Shown: in pieces, positions 39,107-48,289 of the stretch
Layout: every line of letters begins with the position of its first letter
Position numbering within the stretch: position 1 is the first letter of the stretch
Assembly (NCBI GenBank): GCA_903837825.1
Contig: CAILVZ010000042.1
Span: 25,244-89,243, forward strand
Direction of reading: 5' to 3'
DNA length: 64,000 nt
DNA from: Akkermansiaceae bacterium
GTDB taxonomy: Bacteria > Verrucomicrobiota > Verrucomicrobiia > Verrucomicrobiales > Akkermansiaceae
The notes under the pieces: model-generated
What the model was told of the DNA's origin: nothing
The model's input: the letters and a program-made list of their open reading frames with translations, nothing else
Databases searched by the model: none
Translations under genes and position numbers: made by a program

Positions 39107-40483
39107 ATGATTTCTGGCGCCTCATCTGCTGAGCTTGTCATTGCCGAGCCCAACTCGCATGAAGCCGAGCTACTGGTTCTGTTGTCAGCACAGCGCGGAA
39201 TCCGCGCCGTAGCGGCTGAGGATGGCAAAAGCGCATTGGACCTCATCGACCATTCCACAAAGGCATTTCTATTAGAAATTGAATTGCCAGGTTGGGATGG
39301 CTTTCGCTGCCTTGAATTTCTTACCGCACACCACCCCTCCATTCCTACAATTGTTCTATCTCACACGGATCAAGCGGCTGCAGCCGTAAAAGCCCTGCAG
39401 CTCGGCGCAAGCCACTACCTCACCAAGCCCTTCGATCCCGAGGAACTTTTCTTTGAGGTCTACAGAGCCTTCAAACAGCGCAGTCTGGGGGCACAGGGCA
39501 TGCAGCCAACACCACCTCAAGTGACTGGTGAATCCGATGGCCCTACCATGGTCGCCACATCACCGGCGATGTCTGACCTCATGGAAAAAGCGGAGAAAAT
39601 CGCACCCTTGGATGCTGGGGTCCTTCTGACTGGCGAGAGCGGCGTCGGAAAGGGAATTCTTGCTAGGAAAATCCACGCATTGAGCCCCCGTGCTGACCGA
39701 CCGTTCGTCGTCGTAAGCTGTCCAGCACTGCCCCGAGATCTGCTAGAGAGTGAGTTGTTCGGACATGAGAAAGGCGCTTTCACGGGCGCCATCAAACGGC
39801 GCATCGGCAAGATCGAGTCTGCAGCGGGTGGCACGTTGTTTCTTGATGAGATTGGAGAGCTTCCGATTGATCTGCAGCCCAAGTTGCTCAGCGTGCTGCA
39901 GGACCGCCAATTCCATCGTGTTGGTGGGGAGAAAATCATACATTCTAACATCCGGTTGATTGCAGCGACTAACATCGATTTTTCTGGAAGAATTCGTGAC
40001 GGTTCATTTCGCAAAGACCTCTACTATCGAATTAGTGCTATTCCGTTAGATATTCCACCACTTCGTGACCGCCCAGAAGAGATCGCACCATTGATCCGCC
40101 AAATCCTTGCCGATATCGCTGACCGTCGTAGCACACCTTTGCTCGAACTTTCCCCAGATGCCATGGTGCTCGCAGAGCGCTACCACTGGCCCGGCAACAT
40201 CCGAGAGATGGAGAATATCCTCGAACGAAGCTCAGCGTTTTGCGGCGGCCACACCATCACTGCTGTTGATTTACCCGCCGAGTTTCATTCGCTCCCCAAT
40301 GGCGAGCACCATCAGTCCATCGCCGACCTTGGCAATCGGCCACTGAAGGAGATCGAACGTGCAGCGATCATGCAAAGCTTGAAGTTGTGCAATGGAAATA
40401 AGGCCGAGACCGCGAGGCGGTTGGGCATCAGCGAGAAGAGCATCTATAACAAAATCCGATCCTATCAAGCGATGCCCTCGTGA
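39107..40483 (+). CDS. Sigma-54-dependent (NtrC-family) regulator with degenerate receiver domain
   Basis: Receiver-like N-terminus, AAA+ 'TGESGVGKGILARKIHALS', 'ELFGHEKGAFTGA', Fis-type HTH 'NGNKAETARRLGISEKSIYNKIRSYQ'. Confidence 0.93.
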   Translation: MISGASSAELVIAEPNSHEAELLVLLSAQRGIRAVAAEDGKSALDLIDHSTKAFLLEIELPGWDGFRCLEFLTAHHPSIPTIVLSHTDQAAAAVKALQLGASHYLTKPFDPEELFFEVYRAFKQRSLGAQGMQPTPPQVTGESDGPTMVATSPAMSDLMEKAEKIAPLDAGVLLTGESGVGKGILARKIHALSPRADRPFVVVSCPALPRDLLESELFGHEKGAFTGAIKRRIGKIESAAGGTLFLDEIGELPIDLQPKLLSVLQDRQFHRVGGEKIIHSNIRLIAATNIDFSGRIRDGSFRKDLYYRISAIPLDIPPLRDRPEEIAPLIRQILADIADRRSTPLLELSPDAMVLAERYHWPGNIREMENILERSSAFCGGHTITAVDLPAEFHSLPNGEHHQSIADLGNRPLKEIERAAIMQSLKLCNGNKAETARRLGISEKSIYNKIRSYQAMPS

Positions 40484-40573
40484 GGGACGTGGTCCATCCA
40501 GCTTCACATTGCCTTTAGAAGGTATAATCGATTGAGTCAATTTCAAATCGAATCATGCATTTGTATGGTCTCG

Positions 40574-41989
40574 TCATTCTAAAATACCACCGCCAAGAGA
40601 TTTGAAAAGTCTCACAGATTGGGCGGCCAAACGGCCCCGAGTTGCCGCCACTTCCGATTCTGCGTCCAGCGCGTCCTGCTTCACCACAATCAGATGGTGG
40701 AGATCTAGCAAGCCTGAACGATACGACTCAGCCACTAGGTCTGCAGTGATCTGATAGTCCTTGGACGCATCAGTCAGCTTTTCCAAGCGCTTTCTTTCGA
40801 GTTGGATGGCTGCGAGTGACTGCTCAACCTCGGATACCGATTTTAGGACGACTTCTTCGTACGTGGCGAGATCTGCCTCCAGCCCTGCCTCCTGCTCCTT
40901 AATCCGCGCGACGTCTGCACTTGAGTGAAACAACCTAAGGCGCAGCGCTGGTCCCAGTCCAAGGTCATTGCGTAGCCCTTGGCTTACGCCACCTGTGACG
41001 TCCGCTTCATAAGTTACCGCGCCTAGAAGTGACAAGCTCGGATAGAGGTTCGCTGTTGCGATGCCGATCCGCGCGCACTGCACTTGGAGCATGCGCTCCG
41101 CCCGGCGGATATCGGGCCTCGACCGCAGTAAATCTGCAGGTACTCCAAGGTCCAAACGTGCAGGGGGATTCGGAATCAATCCTCCTAACAACACGAGCGT
41201 CTCAACCTGCTTTGGATAAATGCCAAGCAAAAGCGAAAGCTGGTGGATGAGTGCAACCCGCTCCATTTCAATCCCGGGCACCTTGGACTCCTGAACCCTA
41301 AGTCGGGCAGATGCCTCTGATCCATCCATCTTAGATGCTAGACCGAGATCTTGCTGCACCTTGGCCAGTCGAGCGATCTCATCATAGGACCTCACGCCCT
41401 CCTTGGCGAGCTTGAGCCGCTCTTCCACCGATCGGAGCGCGATGTATTGCAGCGCAACTTCAGCACTGATGATCACATGAGCATCCCTCCACGCCTCGAT
41501 GGTCGCCTGATCATTTGCGGTAGCTGCTTCCTCTTGGCGATGGATGCCACCAAAAAAATCTAACTCCCAGCCGACATCAAGCTGTCCAAGTTGACTTTGC
41601 GATGTCCCCTTTCCCCACTGAATTCCTCGCTCATCGAAGGTGCCTAGCCCATAGCGGTTTTTGCCAAATAAATCAGCATGGGGAAACAAGGTCGCGTGGA
41701 TCATCTGGTGTTGTTGCCACGCTTGTTGGATGCGAGCCCTTGCTCGTTTCAGGTCCGCATTGTTGCGTTTTGCAGTGGCAATCAACCGACTCAAACACGG
41801 ATCTTTGAATGCGGCCCACCACTCCTCTGCTGCGGTGTGCGCTGCGCTCCGCTCATGCTCCATCACCCGTGTCCATGCATCAGGCACAACCATTTGCGGT
41901 GGTTGATAGTCTGGACCCACTGCCCTACATCCCAGCAACATCATCGGAACGATGAGGAGCCAGCTGAGGGTAGAATCTGACCACTGCAT
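40574..41989 (-). CDS. NodT-family (TolC-like) outer-membrane efflux factor
   Basis: Lipobox-like 'LLGCRAVGPDYQPPQMVVPDAW', 'QLDVGWELDFFGGIHRQEEAA', 'LLRSRPDIRRAERMLQ..CARIGIATANLYPSLSLLG'. Confidence 0.92.
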   Translation of the reverse strand: MQWSDSTLSWLLIVPMMLLGCRAVGPDYQPPQMVVPDAWTRVMEHERSAAHTAAEEWWAAFKDPCLSRLIATAKRNNADLKRARARIQQAWQQHQMIHATLFPHADLFGKNRYGLGTFDERGIQWGKGTSQSQLGQLDVGWELDFFGGIHRQEEAATANDQATIEAWRDAHVIISAEVALQYIALRSVEERLKLAKEGVRSYDEIARLAKVQQDLGLASKMDGSEASARLRVQESKVPGIEMERVALIHQLSLLLGIYPKQVETLVLLGGLIPNPPARLDLGVPADLLRSRPDIRRAERMLQVQCARIGIATANLYPSLSLLGAVTYEADVTGGVSQGLRNDLGLGPALRLRLFHSSADVARIKEQEAGLEADLATYEEVVLKSVSEVEQSLAAIQLERKRLEKLTDASKDYQITADLVAESYRSGLLDLHHLIVVKQDALDAESEVAATRGRLAAQSVRLFKSLGGGILE

Positions 41990-42081
41990 GATTGCTTCGA
42001 TTATTACTCCATTCGCTCCGTCATGGCGAGACCGAATGCCGATTCACCCACCCAGTAAATTTTACAGTTAGCTTCCCCATC

Positions 42082-42107
42082 GCTGAAAAATTTTCTGGAT
42101 TTTCAGC
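42082..42107. promoter_or_regulatory. Perfect 8-bp inverted repeat in the divergent intergenic region (candidate activator site)
   Basis: GCTGAAAA-N10-TTTTCAGC between NodT-type gene and GT operon. Confidence 0.4.
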
Positions 42108-42184
42108 CACACAAATCGGAGGAGATCCGAAAAGAAAATTTTTAACATACTCACAATCAATACATTACAGTATTATTTTGAACG

Positions 42185-42199
42185 TGGCACGCCACCAGC
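42185..42199 (+). promoter_or_regulatory. Candidate sigma-54 -24/-12 promoter
   Basis: TGGCACGCCACCAGC: GG-N10-GC spacing and full TGGCACG -24 element; -12 element weak; alternative reading GTGGC-AC-GCCAC inverted repeat. Confidence 0.35.
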
Positions 42200-42214
42200 G
42201 GTTACCCGTTCACC

Positions 42215-43237
42215 ATGAACACCGCCAGCCCCCAAGACGTTCCCATACGACCCACCGTTAGTTTCATCGTCCCTGCGATGAACGAGGAATCAACTTTGCT
42301 TGAGCTATACCATGGGATCAAAACCAATATCACCGGCCACGCTCGCGAGTGGGAGATTATCTTCATCGATGATGGCTCGACCGACAATACATGGTTAGAA
42401 ATGACCCGAATTGCGGAGATGTATCCAGCGGAAGTGCGCGCCCTACGGTTCCGGCGGAATCGTGGCAAGGCGGATGCCCTTGCGCTTGGATATGAATCTG
42501 CAACCGGTGAAATCGTCTTCACGATGGATGCAGACCTTCAGGATGACCCTACAGAAATTCCACGATTCATCGAAAAAATCCAGCAAGGCAACGACATTGT
42601 GTCTGGCTGGAAGCGTTGTCGCTACGACCCGTGGCACAAGGTTTTACCCAGTCGGCTGTTCAATGCCGTCTTGAGCCGCTGGGTTAAGGTGCCATTGCAC
42701 GACCACAACTGTGGATTTAAGGCCTATCGCCACGAAGTGGTGAAATCATTGCCGATGTATGGTGACATGCATCGCATGGTGCCGTCGCTCGCTTCCTATG
42801 AGGGCTTCCAAACGGTAGAGATCCCAGTCAAACACCACCGCCGCGCCCACGGCGTCAGCAAATATGGATGGTCACGGCTATTCACTGGCTTCTTCGACAC
42901 CGCGACGGTTGGGTTAATGCTGCGATGGAGGGAGAAGCCAATGCAGCTTGTTGGCATGTTCGCAATGACGTTCGGATTGTTCGGCATCGGCCTCCTTCTG
43001 CTCGGTGGGTGGATGTGGCTCGTCGACTCAAGTGTCTCCGGTTGGCTATTCAACAGCTCCTGCATCTTCCTGTGTTCCGCAGCGCTAGGAATCCTCCAGG
43101 GATTCGCAATGGAACACCGCGTTTACTACGGAAAACTTGCAGATCGTGCGCCGGTACCTTGCGAACAAGCCGGCGGAGTCGATTTGGAAATCTCGGCAAT
43201 CGGCAACGAAGAATCCCATTCAATTCGAAAGGTCTAA
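42215..43237 (+). CDS. Glycosyltransferase family 2 (polyprenyl-phosphate/DPM-like)
   Basis: 'VSFIVPAMNEESTLLELYHGI', 'IIFIDDGSTDNTWLEM', 'GEIVFTMDADLQDDPTEIPRFIEKI', C-terminal TM helices. Confidence 0.92.
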   Translation: MNTASPQDVPIRPTVSFIVPAMNEESTLLELYHGIKTNITGHAREWEIIFIDDGSTDNTWLEMTRIAEMYPAEVRALRFRRNRGKADALALGYESATGEIVFTMDADLQDDPTEIPRFIEKIQQGNDIVSGWKRCRYDPWHKVLPSRLFNAVLSRWVKVPLHDHNCGFKAYRHEVVKSLPMYGDMHRMVPSLASYEGFQTVEIPVKHHRRAHGVSKYGWSRLFTGFFDTATVGLMLRWREKPMQLVGMFAMTFGLFGIGLLLLGGWMWLVDSSVSGWLFNSSCIFLCSAALGILQGFAMEHRVYYGKLADRAPVPCEQAGGVDLEISAIGNEESHSIRKV

Positions 43238-43258
43238 TGGCGAACACCCCTGAAATCC

Positions 43259-44497
43259 ATGAAATCAACAACCACACAGGCATCGAAAAAAATCCTCCGT
43301 ATCGGCGTTCTCACCTCAACCTATGCACGCACGCACGAAGACACCCAAGTTCCTTGGATGCGCGAACTTAATAACCGACTCGTCGATCAGGTTGAGCAAC
43401 TTGTCGTCATGGCGCCCTCCTATCGATGCCTACGAAGCCACGAAATTGACGGCCTCAAAGTCGAGCGATTTCGATACGCCCCTTCCCGAGTGGAAGCGCT
43501 CACCCATGATGAGGGAGCACCGAATAAAACCCGACGGCTCGGCCCAAAGCTCCTCGCCGTGCCTTACCTGTTCTGTGGCATGGTTGCCGTCTTCTTCTGG
43601 TGCATCAAGCATCGCATCAATGTCTTGCATGTCCACTGGCCGTTCCCACATGGACTCTGGGCAGTCTTGCCTCAACGGTTGTTAGGGGTTCGCGTGGTCT
43701 CGTTTAGCCATGGGGCAGAGCTTGCAATGGCGAGAAGATGCCCACGGGTCCATCGAGTCCTTGGTTGGCTTCTCCGGGCATCGGACGAACGTCTAGCGAA
43801 TAGCTCTCACACCGCAACCGAAGTTGAGTTGGTTTCCGGATTGTCAGCGAAGGTGATTCCATACGGTGCAAGCATCGAGGTGAAAGAGACTGTGGCGGCA
43901 CCCAATAAACTAGGAGAACCTGAGTTGTTGTTGTTCTGCGGCAGACTCATTCAGCGCAAGGGGATTGATGTATTGCTACGCGCCATGCCTGCGATTTTGC
44001 GCAAGCGGGATGTACGACTTGTCATCACCGGTGAGGGCGATCGCAAGAATGAGTGGATGCAACTCGCCTCCGAGCTTGACCTTGGTTCCGTGGTTGAATT
44101 TGCGGGATTTGTGAGCAACGAAGAACTTGCATCACTCTATCAACAATGTTCAGCGTACGTTCACCCCGCGATCTTCGACGATCAAGGTGACACCGAAGGT
44201 CTCGGCGTGGTTCTAGTCGAGGCACTCTCCTATGGGTGTCCCGTTGTCGCATCTGCTGTTGGTGGGATCATCGATGTCATCTCCCATGAGAAGACAGGCT
44301 TGCTAGTTCCGGAAAAAGACTGCGAGGCGCTCGCAGATGCGGTGGTTCGCGTCCTCGAAGACAAGAAGTTAGCAATTAAGCTGGGAGCTCAAGGGTTGAT
44401 GCACGTTCAAGAGTTTTTCCATTGGGACAATATCGCGGCCAACACCCGTGAGGTGTGGCATTCAGTCCTCAACCTGCCAGAGCCCAAGGCCGCCTAA
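43259..44497 (+). CDS. Glycosyltransferase family 4
   Basis: 'LLFCGRLIQRKGIDVLLRAMP', 'STQGDTEGLGVVLVEALSYGCPVVASAVGGIIDVI'-type C-terminal signature (here 'DDQGDTEGLGVVLVEALSYGCPVVASAVGG'). Confidence 0.9.
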   Translation: MKSTTTQASKKILRIGVLTSTYARTHEDTQVPWMRELNNRLVDQVEQLVVMAPSYRCLRSHEIDGLKVERFRYAPSRVEALTHDEGAPNKTRRLGPKLLAVPYLFCGMVAVFFWCIKHRINVLHVHWPFPHGLWAVLPQRLLGVRVVSFSHGAELAMARRCPRVHRVLGWLLRASDERLANSSHTATEVELVSGLSAKVIPYGASIEVKETVAAPNKLGEPELLLFCGRLIQRKGIDVLLRAMPAILRKRDVRLVITGEGDRKNEWMQLASELDLGSVVEFAGFVSNEELASLYQQCSAYVHPAIFDDQGDTEGLGVVLVEALSYGCPVVASAVGGIIDVISHEKTGLLVPEKDCEALADAVVRVLEDKKLAIKLGAQGLMHVQEFFHWDNIAANTREVWHSVLNLPEPKAA

Positions 44498-44520
44498 TCT
44501 CTAACATTTCAAATTGATCC

Positions 44521-45483
44521 ATGAAAAAGCGCTTTAAACAATTCATCTTCGGAATTGCCATTGCAACTGCCTGCATTGCTCTCGGAAAAATGTGCAATCA
44601 AGTCGTCAGTGTGCTCCGCACCGTGACTTGGACATGGGTCGTGTTCGCAGTGACAGGACTCACGCTCTATCAGTTACTCAACGCTAGCATTTGGAGAGAT
44701 GTCATTGCCGGCATTGGCGCGGAAGTACCACGCGGTCATGCGATGCGCGTCTGGATTGAGAGCGAATCGATGAAATGGCTCCCTGGCGGCATTTGGGGCT
44801 ACGGCTCACGAGTCGTCAATGCGCGCAAGCTTGGGATCAGACCCGAGCTTGCATCAGCCTCGCTCGCCATCGAGCTATTGCTCACGATTGTGGCATGGTG
44901 CACGGCTGCCTTGTGGATTCTGCCGACCGACAGAGGAAAATATCTGATCGATTATCTATCGGATCGATTTTTACAGTTTCGCGTTTTCCCATGGTCACTC
45001 GCAGGCGGTGCTCTTCTCGTGCTCATTCTATTGCGAGCCGTGAAGATGGACTTTACGAAGCTAACATGGGCTCGCCGTTTTCTGGGATCGTTTCATACGC
45101 TGGATTGGAAGCCGCAGTGGCTGCTCCGCTCGGCGGTCTCTTATTGGGGACTCTGTCTGTTGAATGGCACCCTGCTATGGCTTGTTACATGGGCGATACC
45201 TGGGCTAACCGTGCCATGGCCAGCCATCATCGGAGCAGGAGGAATCGCGTGGTTGGCAGGCTTCTTCGCGATTGGGGTTCCAGGCGGGATTGGCGTCCGC
45301 GAAGCTGCACTTGTGGGAATGCTGCACCCATACGGACCAGTGGAAGCCGCGGTAGCCGCTGCCATGGTTTTCCGAGCCGCACAGATGGTCGCAGAACTAC
45401 TCGCCCTTGGAGGATCCTTATTCTATGGGTGGAGGAAAAACCAAAACGCTCTCGCTATCAGTGATGCATCTGTGATAAGCTGA
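44521..45483 (+). CDS. UPF0104/lysylphosphatidylglycerol synthase-like TM protein (flippase-like)
   Basis: 320 aa multi-TM; 'AWLAGFFAIGVPGGIGVREAALVGML'-type motif. Confidence 0.8.
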   Translation: MKKRFKQFIFGIAIATACIALGKMCNQVVSVLRTVTWTWVVFAVTGLTLYQLLNASIWRDVIAGIGAEVPRGHAMRVWIESESMKWLPGGIWGYGSRVVNARKLGIRPELASASLAIELLLTIVAWCTAALWILPTDRGKYLIDYLSDRFLQFRVFPWSLAGGALLVLILLRAVKMDFTKLTWARRFLGSFHTLDWKPQWLLRSAVSYWGLCLLNGTLLWLVTWAIPGLTVPWPAIIGAGGIAWLAGFFAIGVPGGIGVREAALVGMLHPYGPVEAAVAAAMVFRAAQMVAELLALGGSLFYGWRKNQNALAISDASVIS

Positions 45484-45487
45484 AGGA

Positions 45488-46945
45488 ATGATGTTCGGAA
45501 AGTTTCGTATACTTTCAAGGTCCCTTGACGGGTCATTCTCGTATTTAGTCCAACTTGCCAGAGAGAACCGCGGCTTGCTTCTCGGAGTGGTCGCATCTGG
45601 CGTGTTTTGTCTCATTCTGATCGCCTCAGTGATCCTGCCTGCATGGCGAAACCCCCGTTCGAAGTTTTATGGCTCAGGCCTCGGTTTCCCAGCGGTCATG
45701 CGGAAGCTAGGTAAGCCACTGCCAGCCGATGTCGCCGTCGTAAAACGCGCGCCATTTAGCCGTTGGATTATGGGCGAGGGCACCTATGCGAGCCTGCCAT
45801 TGCTTGCCCCCGTCATCCCGATGGCGACGGTCAAAGAAGTTCTAACAAAACCCGGTGATCGCGTCACCACGGGTCAGGTTCTTGCGCGCCTCGATACAAC
45901 CCTTGCCACTACCAAACTGGAATCGGCAATTCTTGCCATGGAGACGGCCAAGGCCGAACTCGCTCGGGTACGTGTGGGGTCAGCTTATGTACTCGCTCAG
46001 GAACGTCCGGCAATGGAGAAAGTAAATCTAACTGCAGAAGAACAACTCCTTTCTCAAAAAGGGGAAAAAGTCACTAAATTCCGTGAGGCATTTGGCCGTG
46101 GCGCAGTGTCGCGCACAGCCCTCCTCGTGGTTGAGGGAGAATTCACCGAGGCCACCCGCATGATGGAGAAGGCACGATTGCAAGTGGCGATGTCGGAGAA
46201 GGGTGTCGTGGAAAGCATCCAAATTGCAGAAAATGCAGTGAAGGACGCCGAGGAGTTGGTCTCACATCGCCGTCATGAGTTAGATGACTACGACGTGCGA
46301 TCGCCAGGGAATGGCATCGTTGAGCGCATCCTCATCAATGCGGGAGAGTACAATCAAGATGGTGGCAAGCCTGGGTTTGTGATTGCATCGGGTAGTTGGT
46401 TTGAGGCCTATTTTGATCAGGCCGATTTCGGAGATATCCAACAGAATCTAATGGCAGAAGTCCATTTGGAGGCTTTTCCTGGCAAGTCATTCAATGGAAA
46501 AATCAATCTAATCGTCCCAGTCGTATCGTTCAACCAAGGTGGTCCGGAGATCTCACGCCCGCTTCGTCCGCGTGGCAGCGGTGCCGCTGAATGGGCCGCG
46601 ACCTTTCGGACACAGATCCACTTTGAGTCAGATCCAAGTCAGGTCGCGCTTGGGATGACTGGATTCGCGCGGGTGCATATTGAACGCGAGAGCCTCGCGA
46701 TTCCTCGGGGCGCCCTTGTGTCTGTCTCCGCTGGCAGCGGCTTTGTCTACATTGTCGGTCACGATGGCCGATGGGCAACACGCATCGTCGGAGTGGGAAT
46801 GATCGAGGACAACAAAGCAGAGATCCTCTCCGGACTCAGTGAGGGTGACCATGTGATCGTGCGCGGTCACTGGTCGCTCAAGGCAGGTGACGACATCCAT
46901 GTCGACCGAGTTTGGGATTCATTCACCGCTCCGGAGAAATTGTAA
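45488..46945 (+). CDS. HlyD-type periplasmic adaptor (membrane fusion protein)
   Basis: N-terminal TM, 'VTTGQVLARLDTTLATTKLESAILAMETAKAELARV' coiled-coil, 'YDVRSPGNGIVERILINAGEYN', 'GLSEGDHVIVRG'. Confidence 0.85.
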   Translation: MMFGKFRILSRSLDGSFSYLVQLARENRGLLLGVVASGVFCLILIASVILPAWRNPRSKFYGSGLGFPAVMRKLGKPLPADVAVVKRAPFSRWIMGEGTYASLPLLAPVIPMATVKEVLTKPGDRVTTGQVLARLDTTLATTKLESAILAMETAKAELARVRVGSAYVLAQERPAMEKVNLTAEEQLLSQKGEKVTKFREAFGRGAVSRTALLVVEGEFTEATRMMEKARLQVAMSEKGVVESIQIAENAVKDAEELVSHRRHELDDYDVRSPGNGIVERILINAGEYNQDGGKPGFVIASGSWFEAYFDQADFGDIQQNLMAEVHLEAFPGKSFNGKINLIVPVVSFNQGGPEISRPLRPRGSGAAEWAATFRTQIHFESDPSQVALGMTGFARVHIERESLAIPRGALVSVSAGSGFVYIVGHDGRWATRIVGVGMIEDNKAEILSGLSEGDHVIVRGHWSLKAGDDIHVDRVWDSFTAPEKL

Positions 46946-46948
46946 TCG

Positions 46949-48289
46949 ATGCGAGTGTTTTGCTCCATACTCAGCATATTAGGTGGGCTTGCACTCATGG
47001 CAATTGGCCTACTCAAACCGTGGTATGCTTTTCCATTAGATTTTGATTCTAACCAAACGCTCGTCCTGCGAGATGCGTCCATAACGATTTGGTGGAAGGG
47101 CGGCTGTTTGTTGATCGCTGGAGTCTCGATGAGCTGGGCCAAAATAAAAAATAGCACATTAGGGCTCCGCGGCATCCTTACGGTTGGATTCGCCGTGATG
47201 TTGCCCCTTGCCTTATGGTATCCACAGGCGGTGATAATGCGCGATGTGGCATTGTCAGGAGATGCAGCGTGGCTACAGCAACAATTTGACACACTCACAT
47301 GGCTGGGTGGAGATATTCCTCGGGGTCACTCTGAACGTCCGGTACCCAACGGATTCGGCATATGGGCGCAAGAGCCACCCCACCGGCTCGCGGCATTTCG
47401 TCCGCCATTGTTCGGATCATTTTCGTTAGGCATCGCCGAGGTGCCTGACTTGATCTGGTGGCTTGGGTATAACCCTCCATTCAGCCAGTTTGTCACGCGA
47501 GGATGGATCTTCTTTGTGTTAGGGATTTTGCTCACACTCGTAGGCTGCTTCGGCTGGGACCAATATCATCAGAGGAACGGCCAGCGCCGATCCTTGTTGC
47601 ATCGCACGGCGCTTGCACTAACGGGCTCCGCCGCAATCGTGCTGGCACTCGCGATTTTGCCGGTGATTCTCGGTGGGCGGGCACTGCGGCGCGCGAGGGA
47701 TCTGACTCAGTCATGGCAATCGCAGCCTGCGTTGGAAAGCTTAGATGCTGCGGGAAGATGGATGCCTGCGTTGCGCTTTGACACGGGTGTGGTCCTTCAA
47801 CGTGGTGCGTTGCAACGGCAACTTGGAAATTCCAACCTACCCGCCGCAAGACTCCACGAGGCGTGGCTTCTCTCGGATCAAGGATACAGTGCGCGTGCAA
47901 CGGCAATTATTGATGATCTCTTGGTGCATCCGCAATCTCTCGATTCGAATGAGCGCCGCGAGGCCTTGCGAGCATTGCTTAGGAGCGCGATTGATGAGCT
48001 GAATTCATCTCATCTCGCCGATGCGCGCCGACATCTGGATATTCTGTTAGACCAGCAACCAGTGTGTCTCCAAGGTTGGTTTCACTCACAGCTAGTCGCC
48101 CTTGAGAGTGGGGATCTAGGGGCGAATCGGCAGGCCGCGCAGCGCGTTGAGGCGTTGTCAAAAGCCTATTTACGGATGGAATCCCGAGGAATTGTGGCCG
48201 CAAGCCAATGGATGCTTGCACAGGGAGAGCTACAATCAGGGAATCCCGAATCGACGGTCACCGCACGGCAAAGGGCACAAGGACGATGA
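46949..48289 (+). CDS. Membrane protein with C-terminal helical/TPR-like region
   Basis: Several N-terminal TM helices, helical-repeat C-terminus; 3 nt gap from adaptor gene, ATGA overlap with the next gene. Confidence 0.65.
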   Translation: MRVFCSILSILGGLALMAIGLLKPWYAFPLDFDSNQTLVLRDASITIWWKGGCLLIAGVSMSWAKIKNSTLGLRGILTVGFAVMLPLALWYPQAVIMRDVALSGDAAWLQQQFDTLTWLGGDIPRGHSERPVPNGFGIWAQEPPHRLAAFRPPLFGSFSLGIAEVPDLIWWLGYNPPFSQFVTRGWIFFVLGILLTLVGCFGWDQYHQRNGQRRSLLHRTALALTGSAAIVLALAILPVILGGRALRRARDLTQSWQSQPALESLDAAGRWMPALRFDTGVVLQRGALQRQLGNSNLPAARLHEAWLLSDQGYSARATAIIDDLLVHPQSLDSNERREALRALLRSAIDELNSSHLADARRHLDILLDQQPVCLQGWFHSQLVALESGDLGANRQAAQRVEALSKAYLRMESRGIVAASQWMLAQGELQSGNPESTVTARQRAQGR

